Origin: an uncultured Oscillospiraceae bacterium
GTDB lineage: Bacteria > Bacillota > Clostridia > Oscillospirales > Ruminococcaceae
Assembly (NCBI GenBank): GCA_934456315.1
Contig: CAKSHG010000011.1
Span: 1-24,033, forward strand
Direction of reading: 5' to 3'
Length of the DNA stretch: 24,033 nt
Below are positions 1 through 7,168 of this stretch, piece by piece (positions within the stretch are counted from its first letter, which is position 1; the number at the start of each line of letters is the position of its first letter). Made by a program: the position numbers and the translations under genes. The notes below the pieces were generated by a model. The model saw only the letters and a program-made list of their open reading frames with translations, made no database searches and was not told the DNA's origin.

Positions 1-6
1 AAACCA

Positions 7-1281
7 ATGAATAATGATATTTCTTTTGTAAAAACTCCCCCTATGGGCTGGAACAGCTGGGACTGCTACGGCGCAGCTGTCGATGAAGCGACCGTCCGTG
101 CTAACGCCGACTTCATGGCAAAACACCTGAAGCAGTACGGCTGGCAGTACATCGTTGTCGATATCCAGTGGAGCAATCCGATCGCGAAGAACCATGAGTA
201 CCAGCCGTTCACCGAGCTGTGCATGGACGAATATTCCAGGCTCGTCCCTGCCGTTGAGCGCTTCCCGTCCGCAGAGGGCGGAAAGGGATTCGCGCCCCTT
301 GCGGAATACGTTCATTCCCTAGGGCTGAAATTCGGCATACACATCATGCGCGGTATCCCGCGTCAGGCCGTCCACAGGAACACATCGATAAAGGGCACTT
401 CCAGAACCGCCCGGGAGATTGCCAAGACCTCCAGCATCTGCCAGTGGAATACCGATATGTATGGCGTAGACCCCGAAAAGGAGGGCGCGCGCGAATACTA
501 CGACAGTCTGTTCGAACTTTATAAAAGCTGGGGCGTTGATTTCATCAAAGTGGACGACATCTGCCGCGAGCTGCCACACGAGGAATCCGAGCTTGTCATG
601 CTTAGCGAGTCGCTGCACTCCTGCGGGCGTGACATGGTGCTTAGCCTCTCGCCGGGCGCTGCGCTCCCCGAGAAGGCCGAGCTTTACAAGCAGGTCAGCA
701 ACATGTGGCGAATCACCGACGATTTCTGGGACAACTGGCCGCAGCTGCTCGACATGTTCAGCCGCGCGCAGACATGGTGCATTCACGCAGGCGCGGGACA
801 TTTCCCCGACGCGGACATGCTGCCCATCGGCGCGATACTCCAGGATTACGGTCCGGACGGCTGGACGAAATTCACGGAGGACGAGCAGAAAACGATGATG
901 TCGCTCTGGAGCATTATGCGCTCCCCGCTGATGATAGGCGGAGAAATGACTAAGTTCGACGAATTCACGATGAGCCTGCTGACGAATCCTGACCTCATCG
1001 ACTGCCTTAACAACACGCATTCGGCTCACCCGCTGTTCCGCAGGGCGGTTGACGGGAACGAGCAGATCGCCTGGTTCACGACCCACACCGACGGAAAGAC
1101 TTTCTACGCGGCGCTGTTCAACTGCGGCGAAACCGAATGCACGATAACCGCCGACCTTCCTGTGGAATGTGCACTTTCCGCTCACGAGATATGGACGGGT
1201 GCTGATTCCAGCGTAAGCGGCAGCATCTCTGCGAGCGTAAAGCCGCACGGCGCTGCAATGTTCAGGCTGACGCGCGCATGA
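7..1281 (+). CDS. GH27 alpha-galactosidase (cytoplasmic)
   Basis: This 424-aa protein is a glycoside hydrolase family 27 enzyme, expected to release terminal alpha-linked galactose by a retaining mechanism. It opens with the family hallmark PPMGWNSWDCYG (residues 11-22). The nucleophile motif is DFIKVDD (178-184, with D183 the likely nucleophile), and WRITDDFWDNW (234-244) carries the likely acid/base D239. The catalytic barrel is followed by a short C-terminal beta domain of about 85 residues, normal for the family. There is no signal peptide, so it should act in the cytoplasm on imported oligosaccharides. The ATG sits 7 bases from the window edge, so its ribosome site cannot be judged, but the family N-terminus begins right there. 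Its stop overlaps the next start (ATGA), so it is co-translated with the GtrA-like gene. The family is confident. The exact sugar specificity (alpha-galactosidase versus the related alpha-N-acetylgalactosaminidase or isomalto-dextranase activities) is less so. Confidence 0.9.
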   Translation: MNNDISFVKTPPMGWNSWDCYGAAVDEATVRANADFMAKHLKQYGWQYIVVDIQWSNPIAKNHEYQPFTELCMDEYSRLVPAVERFPSAEGGKGFAPLAEYVHSLGLKFGIHIMRGIPRQAVHRNTSIKGTSRTAREIAKTSSICQWNTDMYGVDPEKEGAREYYDSLFELYKSWGVDFIKVDDICRELPHEESELVMLSESLHSCGRDMVLSLSPGAALPEKAELYKQVSNMWRITDDFWDNWPQLLDMFSRAQTWCIHAGAGHFPDADMLPIGAILQDYGPDGWTKFTEDEQKTMMSLWSIMRSPLMIGGEMTKFDEFTMSLLTNPDLIDCLNNTHSAHPLFRRAVDGNEQIAWFTTHTDGKTFYAALFNCGETECTITADLPVECALSAHEIWTGADSSVSGSISASVKPHGAAMFRLTRA

Positions 1282-1844
1282 AATTCGGCAGGGATTCCAT
1301 ACGCGAAATAATGACCGGGCTAAAGACCCGAGATGGCAGGCACGGTCTGTACGCAAAATATCGCGAGATAATAATGTACGTCGTGTTCGGCGTGCTGACC
1401 ACCATCATCAGCTTTGCGAGCTACTACGCCGCACGGTGGGTATTTCCAGACGCGCAGTCCGTTCCGGGCTGGCTAAGATGGATATTCAATATCACCTCGG
1501 TTTTCGGGACCGACAGCGCGACAGCGCTCCCGGTCATTATTTCCTGGATATTGTCGGTAACGTTCGCTTTCGTCACCAACCGCACTGTGGTTTTCCGCAG
1601 CTCTGAAAAGCGCGCGGCAGGAGTGTTCCGCGAGGCGGTTTCGTTCTACGCGGCCAGGCTCGCCACGCTGTTCGTTGATCTTGTTATAATGTTCCTGCTG
1701 GTCGACCTGACCGGTATCCAGAACAGCTGGTACGAGCTTGGGTGCAAGCTGTTTTCGAATGTCGTTATACTTGTGCTGAACTATATTCTTAGCAAGCTTC
1801 TCGTTTTCAGGAAGAAAAAGAGCGATGAAAGGACAAAGGATTGA
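1278..1844 (+). CDS. GtrA-family membrane protein
   Basis: A 188-aa integral membrane protein of the GtrA/DPMS type. After a basic cytoplasmic stretch (residues 1-30) there are four hydrophobic segments at about 31-52, 75-105, 118-145 and 150-176, and the protein ends in a lysine/arginine-rich tail. The pattern YVVFGVLTTIISFASYY followed by ISWILSVTFAFVTNRTVVF is characteristic. Family members help flip or handle polyprenyl-linked sugars for cell-surface polysaccharide or teichoic-acid glycosylation, and many are of unknown function. The ATG overlaps the stop of the upstream galactosidase by 4 bases, and the gene's own stop overlaps the next start (TTGA). The three genes therefore form one translation-coupled unit. 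The link between a galactosidase and this protein is contextual only. Confidence 0.8.
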   Translation: MKFGRDSIREIMTGLKTRDGRHGLYAKYREIIMYVVFGVLTTIISFASYYAARWVFPDAQSVPGWLRWIFNITSVFGTDSATALPVIISWILSVTFAFVTNRTVVFRSSEKRAAGVFREAVSFYAARLATLFVDLVIMFLLVDLTGIQNSWYELGCKLFSNVVILVLNYILSKLLVFRKKKSDERTKD

Positions 1845-2530
1845 GTAACCTGACCTATGAGTATATCCGCAGAAACAAGGATATACAGACCTACATCAAT
1901 TACGCCGACGCCGCGCTAAGCACCATCGGCTATACGGAGCATTCCAACGCGCATGTCGAGCGCGCTGCGGCTTCCGCGTTCATGATACTGACGGAACTGG
2001 GATACGAACAGCGCACCTGCGAGCTTGCCGAGATAGCCGCTTACATGCACGACATCGGCAACGTAGTGAACCGCGTCGACCACGCGCAGAGCGGCGCTAT
2101 AATGGCTTTCCGACTGCTTGACAACCTCGGTATGCCCGCTAACGAGATATCCCTGATAATCTCCGCGATAGGCAACCACGACGAAGGCACCGCTGCGCCG
2201 GTAACTCCCATCGCGGCGGCGCTCATCATTGCGGATAAATCCGACGTGCGCCGTTCCAGAGTGCGTTCTGCGGACGGTCCGTTCGTCCCCAGCTCCGAGA
2301 ATCTCGCAAAGGATATCCACGACCGCGTGAACTACGCGGTTGAAAAGTCCTCGCTGTACTTCTCGGAGGATAAAAAGGAGCTTTTCCTCGACCTGACCAT
2401 CGACCAGTCTATCTCCTCGATCATGGAATATTTCGAGATATTCCTCGACAGAATGAAGCTTTGCAGGCGCGCTGCGGAATTTCTGGGCGTGGTGTTCCGG
2501 CTGCGAATAAATGACGCAGTGCTGCTTTAA
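1841..2530 (+). CDS. HD-domain metal-dependent phosphohydrolase
   Basis: A 229-aa HD-superfamily protein. The metal ligands can be traced as H38 (in EHSNAHVERAAA), H70-D71 (in AAYMHDIGN), H113-D114 (in IGNHDEG) and D132 (in IIADKSD), which is the order expected for an active HD hydrolase. No second domain is present, so it could be a nucleotidase or phosphodiesterase, and the substrate cannot be read from sequence. The start is a TTG at 1841 that overlaps the upstream TGA. It is supported by AAAGGA (1828-1833) seven bases before it, and by the lack of a closer ATG with a ribosome site. This is the last gene of the GH27-GtrA-HD group. A small GC-rich palindrome with a T-run follows at 2563-2582. 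Confidence 0.8.
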   Translation: MSNLTYEYIRRNKDIQTYINYADAALSTIGYTEHSNAHVERAAASAFMILTELGYEQRTCELAEIAAYMHDIGNVVNRVDHAQSGAIMAFRLLDNLGMPANEISLIISAIGNHDEGTAAPVTPIAAALIIADKSDVRRSRVRSADGPFVPSSENLAKDIHDRVNYAVEKSSLYFSEDKKELFLDLTIDQSISSIMEYFEIFLDRMKLCRRAAEFLGVVFRLRINDAVLL

Positions 2531-2562
2531 ATGTATTTTACTGATATATTGCCGGATTTTTG

Positions 2563-2582
2563 GCACAATTGTGCAGCTTTTT
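2563..2582 (+). terminator. Weak candidate terminator after the HD gene
   Basis: The perfect palindrome GCACAATTGTGC (2563-2574) can form a 4-bp stem with an AATT loop and is followed by AGCTTTTT. The stem is short, so it is only a weak intrinsic-terminator candidate separating the HD gene from the pur promoter. Confidence 0.35.
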
Positions 2583-2613
2583 GATAAATTTTGTTGAATT
2601 TTTAAAAAAGCAC

Positions 2614-2642
2614 TTGAAATTCCGGCAATTATATAGTAAAAT
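2614..2642 (+). promoter_or_regulatory. Promoter of the purine operon
   Basis: TTGAAA (2614-2619) and TAAAAT (2637-2642) are separated by exactly 17 bases, a good sigma-A promoter, embedded in AT-rich DNA. The expected start of transcription is near 2649, leaving a leader of about 210 nt before purE. No PurR-box pair of the B. subtilis type was recognised by eye. Confidence 0.75.
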
Positions 2643-2714
2643 ATATGTATAGTTTATTTCGGCTTACAAACTGCGGTTATAAACTGGAAGTAATCTGTAA
2701 AGGGAGAGCAAATA

Positions 2715-2801
2715 ATGAGATGTCAGTTATCATTTCATACCTGCTGCGGCGGAGTTACGGTTTCTTTTTACAGAATAAGTGCAACCATAAGACAATTGTA
2801 A
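2715..2801 (+). CDS. 28-codon Cys-rich small ORF in the pur leader
   Basis: A short reading frame beginning ATG (2715) and ending TAA (2799-2801), inside the purE leader. An SD-like AGGGAG (2701-2706) lies eight bases ahead, well placed. The peptide contains the run FHTCCGGVTVSF, with tandem Cys and tandem Gly codons at 2742-2753. Its stop codon lies only five bases before the terminator stem (2807), so a terminating ribosome would cover the 5' arm. The SD itself is sequestered by the 12-bp helix 2695-2706/2762-2773. These features fit a leader peptide or a regulated small ORF, but short frames also occur by chance in structured RNA. Nothing homologous is recognised with certainty. Confidence 0.35.
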   Translation: MRCQLSFHTCCGGVTVSFYRISATIRQL

Positions 2802-2806
2802 CTTTT

Positions 2807-2839
2807 TAGCTGTATTCCGCATACAGCTATTTTTATTTT
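2807..2839 (+). terminator. Intrinsic terminator / attenuator before purE
   Basis: Perfect 9-bp stem TAGCTGTAT (2807-2815) with ATACAGCTA (2821-2829), loop TCCGC, followed by TTTTTATTTT (2830-2839). It sits between the pur promoter (2614-2642) and the purE start (2863), so it can only act on leader transcripts, as expected for attenuation. Confidence 0.75.
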
Positions 2840-2862
2840 GAAACAAAGGAAAGGAAGATATT

Positions 2863-3366
2863 ATGTCAGAGAAAAAAGTCGGCATAGTTATGGGCAGCGA
2901 CAGCGATTTCCCCGTTGTGCGCAAGGCCGCGGAGGCTCTCAAGGAGTTCGGTATCCCGTTCGAGATGAGAGTTCTTTCAGCTCACCGCTCCCCTAAGGAG
3001 GTCGCGGAGTTCGCGCAGAACGCCCGCCAGAACGGATTCGGAGTTATCATCGCGGCAGCTGGTATGGCCGCTCACCTTGCGGGAGCTATCGCAGGCAACA
3101 CTACCCTGCCTGTCATCGCTATCCCGGTAAAGGCTAAGGCACTCGAGGGCGTTGACGCGCTGCTTAGCTCCGTCATGATGCCCCCTGGAGTTCCCGTTGC
3201 TACGGTAGGTATCGACGCCGCCGCCAACGCCGGCTATCTTGCAGCCGAGATCCTTTCAGTGAGCGACGATTCCATCGCGGAGAAGCTGCTCGCTTTCAAG
3301 AAGAAGCAAAACGAGAAGAACCTCGCAGCTGACGCAAAAATGCAGGAAACTGCAAAGGAGATCTAA
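2863..3366 (+). CDS. purE: N5-carboxyaminoimidazole ribonucleotide mutase PurE (class I)
   Basis: This 167-aa enzyme rearranges N5-CAIR to CAIR in de novo purine synthesis. The family motifs are intact: GSDSD (residues 11-15), SAHRSP with catalytic H41 (39-44), and the glycine-rich [15 protein letters not shown] followed by LPVIAIPV. Length and motifs fit class I, the mutase that depends on PurK to make N5-CAIR. purK is not in this window. The ATG at 2863 follows a strong purine-rich ribosome site (AAGGAAAGGAAG). It is the first structural gene after the leader terminator and is followed 53 bases later by purC. The C-terminal tail is short and charged. Function is secure from motifs and operon context. 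Confidence 0.96.
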   Translation: MSEKKVGIVMGSDSDFPVVRKAAEALKEFGIPFEMRVLSAHRSPKEVAEFAQNARQNGFGVIIAAAGMAAHLAGAIAGNTTLPVIAIPVKAKALEGVDALLSSVMMPPGVPVATVGIDAAANAGYLAAEILSVSDDSIAEKLLAFKKKQNEKNLAADAKMQETAKEI

Positions 3367-3374
3367 GTCTATCC

Positions 3375-3388
3375 CCTGCCCCGGCAGG
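3375..3388 (+). other. Intercistronic hairpin purE-purC
   Basis: CCTGC-CCCG-GCAGG can form a 5-bp GC-rich hairpin between purE and purC. It lacks a T-run, so it is not an intrinsic terminator. A role in mRNA stability or processing is possible. Confidence 0.35.
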
Positions 3389-3419
3389 AAATATACAGAA
3401 TATCAAAGGAGATATAACC

Positions 3420-4142
3420 ATGAGCTACACAAAGGCAGAACAGCTTTACGAAGGAAAGGCAAAGAAGGTTTTCGCTATCAAGGAGAACCCTGACTACGTT
3501 ATGGTATCCTACAAGGACGACGCTACCGCTTTCAACGGTCTGAAGAAGGGTCAGATCCACGGCAAGGGCGTTATCAACAACAAGATGACCAACTACATGT
3601 TCGGTCTTCTCGAGAAGGAGGGCATTCCTACCCACCTCGTTGAGGAGATAAACGACCGCGAAACCGTTGTTAAGAAGGTCGAGATCGTTCCGCTGGAAGT
3701 TATCGTAAGAAACGTAGCAGCCGGCAGCTTCTCCAAGAAGCTCGGCATCGAGGAGGGTACTCCCCTCAAGACCCCTACTCTGGAGTTCAGCTACAAGAAC
3801 GACGACCTCGGCGATCCGTTCATCAACAGCTACTATGCGCTCGGTCTGGGTCTTGCTACCCAGGAGGAGATCGACACCATCTCTAAGTACGCATTCGCAG
3901 TCAACAAGTTCATGCTCGGCTTCTTCAAGAAGCTCAACATCGACCTCATCGACTTCAAGATCGAGTTCGGACGCTACCACGGTCAGATAATCCTCGCTGA
4001 CGAGATCTCCCCGGATACCTGCCGCTTCTGGGATTCCACTACCCACGAAAAGCTCGACAAGGATCGTTTCCGCAGAGATATGGGCGGCGTAGAGGACGCT
4101 TACCAGGAGATCATGCACCGTATCTTCGGCGACAACAAGTAA
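3420..4142 (+). CDS. purC: Phosphoribosylaminoimidazole-succinocarboxamide (SAICAR) synthase PurC
   Basis: This 240-aa enzyme condenses CAIR with aspartate using ATP to make SAICAR. Recognisable family elements are YEGKAKKVF near the N-terminus (ATP loop), the conserved core [18 protein letters not shown] (about residues 91-108), FKIEFGR, and the SPDTCRFWD motif (about 199-207) near the active site. The size is normal for the bacterial short form. The ATG at 3420 follows AAAGGAGATATAACC, a strong ribosome site. Codon use is strongly biased to C- and G-ending codons, as expected for a highly expressed gene. It lies between purE and the PurF paralog with short gaps, so it is co-transcribed. Confidence 0.96.
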   Translation: MSYTKAEQLYEGKAKKVFAIKENPDYVMVSYKDDATAFNGLKKGQIHGKGVINNKMTNYMFGLLEKEGIPTHLVEEINDRETVVKKVEIVPLEVIVRNVAAGSFSKKLGIEEGTPLKTPTLEFSYKNDDLGDPFINSYYALGLGLATQEEIDTISKYAFAVNKFMLGFFKKLNIDLIDFKIEFGRYHGQIILADEISPDTCRFWDSTTHEKLDKDRFRRDMGGVEDAYQEIMHRIFGDNK

Positions 4143-4175
4143 TCAATTCAGGGATCGGGATATTACGCTGACTAT

Positions 4176-4201
4176 CCGGAGCAGGAAAAGTCCTGCCCCG
4201 G
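4176..4201 (+). other. Intercistronic hairpin purC-PurF paralog
   Basis: CCGG-A-GCAGGA (4176-4186) pairs with TCCTGC-C-CCGG (4191-4201) around an AAAG loop: 10 bp with one A-C mismatch. Only three Ts follow, so termination is unlikely. It shares CCTGCCCCGG with the hairpin after purE. mRNA processing or stabilisation is inferred. Confidence 0.4.
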
Positions 4202-4239
4202 TTTAGTTAGTACAGACAGAAAAGGCGGTATAACTTTAT

Positions 4240-5664
4240 ATGGGCGGTTTTTTTGGAGCAGCTGCTGAACATAACTGTATCAGCGATGTATTTTTCGGCA
4301 CCGACTACCATTCTCACCTCGGCACACGCAGGGGCGGTATGACTGCATATTCCCCCGAAAAGGGATTCCAGCGGAGCATTCACAGCATTGAAAATTCACC
4401 CTTCCGCACCAAGTTCGAGCACGACGTCGAGGCAATGGAGGGCAACCTCTGCATAGGCAGCATCAGCGATACTGATCCGCAGCCTATCCTCCTCAAGTCA
4501 AGGCTCGGCACATACGCAGTCTGCAACATCGGTATCATCAACAACGACGAGGAACTCTGCAACGAGCTGCTTAGCAGCTCCAGCGCAAGCTTTGAGGCAA
4601 TGAGCAGCGGAAAGGTAAACTCCTCTACGCTTATCGGCGGACTTATCGCGCAGCGCGACAACATCGTCGACGGCATCAAATACGCGCAGGAAAAGATCAA
4701 CGGCACTATGTCCCTGCTGATTCTTACCGAGGACGGCATTATCGCTGCCCGCGACAAGAACGGCAGACTGCCTATTTTAATAGGTAGGCGCGACGACGGT
4801 TACTGCGTATCCTTTGAAAGCTTCGCTTTCCAGAAGCTCGGCTACGAGATCTACCGTGAAATGCTCCCCGGCGAGATCGTGAAGATAACCTCCAAGCGCG
4901 CAGAAGTGCTTAGCGAGGGTCACATCGACGACCTCAAGATCTGCACGTTCCTGTGGACCTACTACGGCTATCCCAACTCCGTATACGAGGGCGTGACCGT
5001 AGAAACCATGCGTACCAGAAACGGCGAGATAATGGCGGAGCACGATATCAACAGCGGCACACTTCCTGATGTCGACTTTATCTGCGGCGTTCCGGATTCC
5101 GGCGTTCCCCATGCCATCGGCTATGCCAACAGAAGCGGCATTCCGTTCGCACGTCCATTTATAAAGTACACCCCCACCTGGCCGCGCAGCTTTATGCCGC
5201 AGAGCCAGTCCATGAGAAACAAGGTTGCAAAGATGAAGCTTATCCCCGTTCACGAGCTTATCGAGGGGAAAAAGCTCCTGTTCGTAGACGACAGTATCGT
5301 CAGAGGCACGCAGCTCCGCGAAACTGTTGAGTTCCTGTACGCAAACGGCGCGAAGGAGGTCCACATGCGTTCCGCATGTCCTCCCATCATGTACGGCTGC
5401 AAGTATCTCAACTTTTCGCGCAGCACCTCCGAGCTTGACCTTATCGCCCGCCGTATAATCCACGAATTCGAGGGCGAGGAGGGTGTAAGATACATCAACG
5501 AATACAGCGACACCAACACCGAGCGTGGCAAGCGCCTTAGATCAGAGATCTGCAAGCGCCTCAAGCTCACATCGCTCGAATTCCAGTCGCTGGAGGGCAC
5601 TATAAAGGCTGTCGGACTTCCTGAATGCAGGCTTTGCAGCTACTGCTGGAACGGAAAGGAATGA
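4240..5664 (+). CDS. PurF paralog with degenerate glutaminase domain
   Basis: This 474-aa protein has the two-domain layout of amidophosphoribosyltransferase, but its glutaminase half looks catalytically dead. The N-terminal nucleophile cysteine is replaced by glycine (MGGFFG instead of ..CGVFG). The glutamine-binding and oxyanion motifs seen in the neighbouring PurF (GHVRYSTTG, AHNGNL, HSTSDTE) read IGSISDTDP, CNIGII and VNSSTLI. The phosphoribosyltransferase half is intact: VPDSG (284-288), the flexible-loop sequence MPQSQSMRNKV (319-329) and the PRPP loop LFVDDSIVRGTQ (347-358). C235, C380, C466 and C469 parallel the Fe-S cysteines of the PurF next door. The protein may use free ammonia, serve as a partner or regulator of PurF, or act on another substrate. 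The ATG at 4240 lacks a strong SD (GGCGG about 11 bases before). It ends 6 bases before purF. Confidence 0.85.
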   Translation: MGGFFGAAAEHNCISDVFFGTDYHSHLGTRRGGMTAYSPEKGFQRSIHSIENSPFRTKFEHDVEAMEGNLCIGSISDTDPQPILLKSRLGTYAVCNIGIINNDEELCNELLSSSSASFEAMSSGKVNSSTLIGGLIAQRDNIVDGIKYAQEKINGTMSLLILTEDGIIAARDKNGRLPILIGRRDDGYCVSFESFAFQKLGYEIYREMLPGEIVKITSKRAEVLSEGHIDDLKICTFLWTYYGYPNSVYEGVTVETMRTRNGEIMAEHDINSGTLPDVDFICGVPDSGVPHAIGYANRSGIPFARPFIKYTPTWPRSFMPQSQSMRNKVAKMKLIPVHELIEGKKLLFVDDSIVRGTQLRETVEFLYANGAKEVHMRSACPPIMYGCKYLNFSRSTSELDLIARRIIHEFEGEEGVRYINEYSDTNTERGKRLRSEICKRLKLTSLEFQSLEGTIKAVGLPECRLCSYCWNGKE

Positions 5665-5670
5665 TCCCCA

Positions 5671-7095
5671 ATGTCAGGTAATATCCACGAGGAATGCGGC
5701 GTTTTCGGTATTTACTCCAACACGCCGTCCGATGTGGCGCACTCCGCTTATTTCGGACTGTATGCGCTTCAGCACAGAGGTCAGGAAAGCTGCGGCATCG
5801 TTGTGAACGACCGCGGCGTGTTCAAGGCTCACAAGGGTCTTGGGCTTGTAAACGAAGTGTTCAACGAGCGCGTGCTTTCGGAATTCGGTCAGGGCAAGAT
5901 AGCAGTCGGTCATGTGCGCTACTCCACGACGGGTAACGTAAACACCGCGAACTGCCAGCCGATGACCGTTCGCCATGTCAAGGGCGCCCTCGCCATCGCG
6001 CACAACGGAAATCTCATAAACGCACTGGAATTAAGACGGCAGTACGAGCTGAAAGGCGCTATCTTCCACAGCACCAGTGATACTGAGGTCATTTCCTACG
6101 CAGTTACCGAGGCAAGGCTTGAAACCGGCTCCATTCAGGAGGCGGTCGAGAAAGCAATGTATAAAATCAAAGGCGCATACTCCCTTGTAGTCATGTCGCC
6201 GAAAAAGCTGATCGCGGCGCGCGACCCGCAGGGATTCCGCCCGCTGTGTATCGGTAAGCTCCCGGAAGACGCAGGCTATGTGTTCGCCTCCGAAAGCTGC
6301 GCCCTCGACAGTATCGGCGCGGAGTTCATCAGAGATGTTGAGCCCGGCGAGATCGTTGTCGTGGACGAGAATGGAATCCAGTCCATCAGAACGCACTGCG
6401 GTCAGAAAAGCTCGATGTGCGTTTTCGAGTTCATTTATTTCGCGCGTCCCGATTCGGTCATCGAGGGAGCAAGCGTACATCGTGCCAGACTCCGTGCCGG
6501 GCATTACCTTGCGCTTGAGCACCCCGTCCAGGCTGACGTGGTCATAGGCTGCCCGGACAGCGGTCTTGACGCCGCCCTCGGATTCGCCCAGCAGAGCGGT
6601 ATCCCCTACGGCGTCGGCTTCATCAAGAACCGCTACATAGGCAGAACGTTCATTCAGCCGACCCAGGGCATGCGCGAAAACTCCGTCAAAATAAAGCTCA
6701 ACGCCATTTCTGAAACGGTAAAGGGAAAGCGCGTGGTCCTCATCGACGACAGTATCGTCCGCGGAACTACCTCGGCAAAGGTAGTGAAGCTGCTCCGTCA
6801 TGCCGGGGCGACCGAGATCCACATGCGTATTTCTTCCCCGCCGTTCGTCAGCGAGTGCTTCTTCGGAACTGACATCGACAGTAAGGAAAACCTCATCGCG
6901 AACAAGCATTCCGTTGAGGAGATCGCGAAGATAATCGGCGTTGATTCCCTCGGATTCCTTAGTACGGACAGCGTTGTAAAGATCGCCGAGAATGCGGGCT
7001 GTGGATTCTGCACAGGCTGCTTTACCGGAAAATACCCCGTTGAAGTCCCCAAGGAGATCCCGAAAGACAAGTTTGAAATGAAGTTCGACGAGTAA
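5671..7095 (+). CDS. purF: Amidophosphoribosyltransferase PurF
   Basis: This 474-aa enzyme commits PRPP and glutamine to purine synthesis, forming phosphoribosylamine. An eight-residue propeptide precedes catalytic C9 (HEECGVFGIY). The other glutaminase motifs are complete: LQHRGQES (33-40), GHVRYSTTG (80-88), AHNGNL (110-115) and HSTSDTEV (133-140). The transferase domain has GCPDSG (293-298), TFIQPTQGMRENSVK (326-340) and the PRPP loop LIDDSIVRGTT (357-367). C250, C396, C447 and C450 match the B. subtilis-type Fe-S cluster and propeptide-processing class. The start at 5671 is set by the propeptide/Cys geometry and an AAAGGAATG ribosome region that overlaps the paralog's 3' end. It is followed after 73 bases by purM. 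Confidence 0.96.
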   Translation: MSGNIHEECGVFGIYSNTPSDVAHSAYFGLYALQHRGQESCGIVVNDRGVFKAHKGLGLVNEVFNERVLSEFGQGKIAVGHVRYSTTGNVNTANCQPMTVRHVKGALAIAHNGNLINALELRRQYELKGAIFHSTSDTEVISYAVTEARLETGSIQEAVEKAMYKIKGAYSLVVMSPKKLIAARDPQGFRPLCIGKLPEDAGYVFASESCALDSIGAEFIRDVEPGEIVVVDENGIQSIRTHCGQKSSMCVFEFIYFARPDSVIEGASVHRARLRAGHYLALEHPVQADVVIGCPDSGLDAALGFAQQSGIPYGVGFIKNRYIGRTFIQPTQGMRENSVKIKLNAISETVKGKRVVLIDDSIVRGTTSAKVVKLLRHAGATEIHMRISSPPFVSECFFGTDIDSKENLIANKHSVEEIAKIIGVDSLGFLSTDSVVKIAENAGCGFCTGCFTGKYPVEVPKEIPKDKFEMKFDE

Positions 7096-7120
7096 ATCTC
7101 GAACTAATATTATATGAAAT

Positions 7121-7152
7121 TAAGGTGCTCCGTATCCTGCGGCGCTTCCTTA
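7121..7152 (+). other. Intercistronic imperfect hairpin purF-purM
   Basis: TAAGG (7121-7125) pairs with CCTTA (7148-7152), and inner GC and CCG/CGG segments add five more pairs with two mismatches. No T-run follows, so it is probably not a terminator. It occupies most of the 73-base gap. Confidence 0.3.
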
Positions 7153-7168
7153 GAGAAAGGGCAGTAAA

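Larger units (their letters stand above)
2649..2839 (+). promoter_or_regulatory. Structured leader RNA / attenuator of the purine operon
   Basis: Manual pairing finds several helices. The first joins AGTTTAT (2651-2657) and ATAAACT (2679-2685), 7 bp. A long helix pairs 2695-2706 (CTGTAAAGGGAG) with 2762-2773 (TTCTTTTTACAG), 12 bp counting G-U pairs. It encloses two hairpins, ATGAGATG/CATTTCAT (2715-2722/2731-2738) and CTGC-TGCG-GCGG near 2741-2752. That gives a three-way-junction-like fold ending ahead of an intrinsic terminator at 2807-2839. TACAG (2769-2773) of the long helix is also complementary to CTGTA (2811-2815) of the terminator arm, so the two folds could compete. Conserved core sequences of purine, ZTP (pfl), THF and PRPP/ppGpp (ykkC) riboswitches were not recognised. 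The pairing is seen directly. Regulation is inferred. Confidence 0.5.

Noticed and set aside
2643..2806. A known purine, ZTP or THF riboswitch in the purE leader
   Set aside because: The three-way-junction shape is suggestive, but the conserved core strings of these classes could not be found by eye. Reported instead as an unassigned leader.
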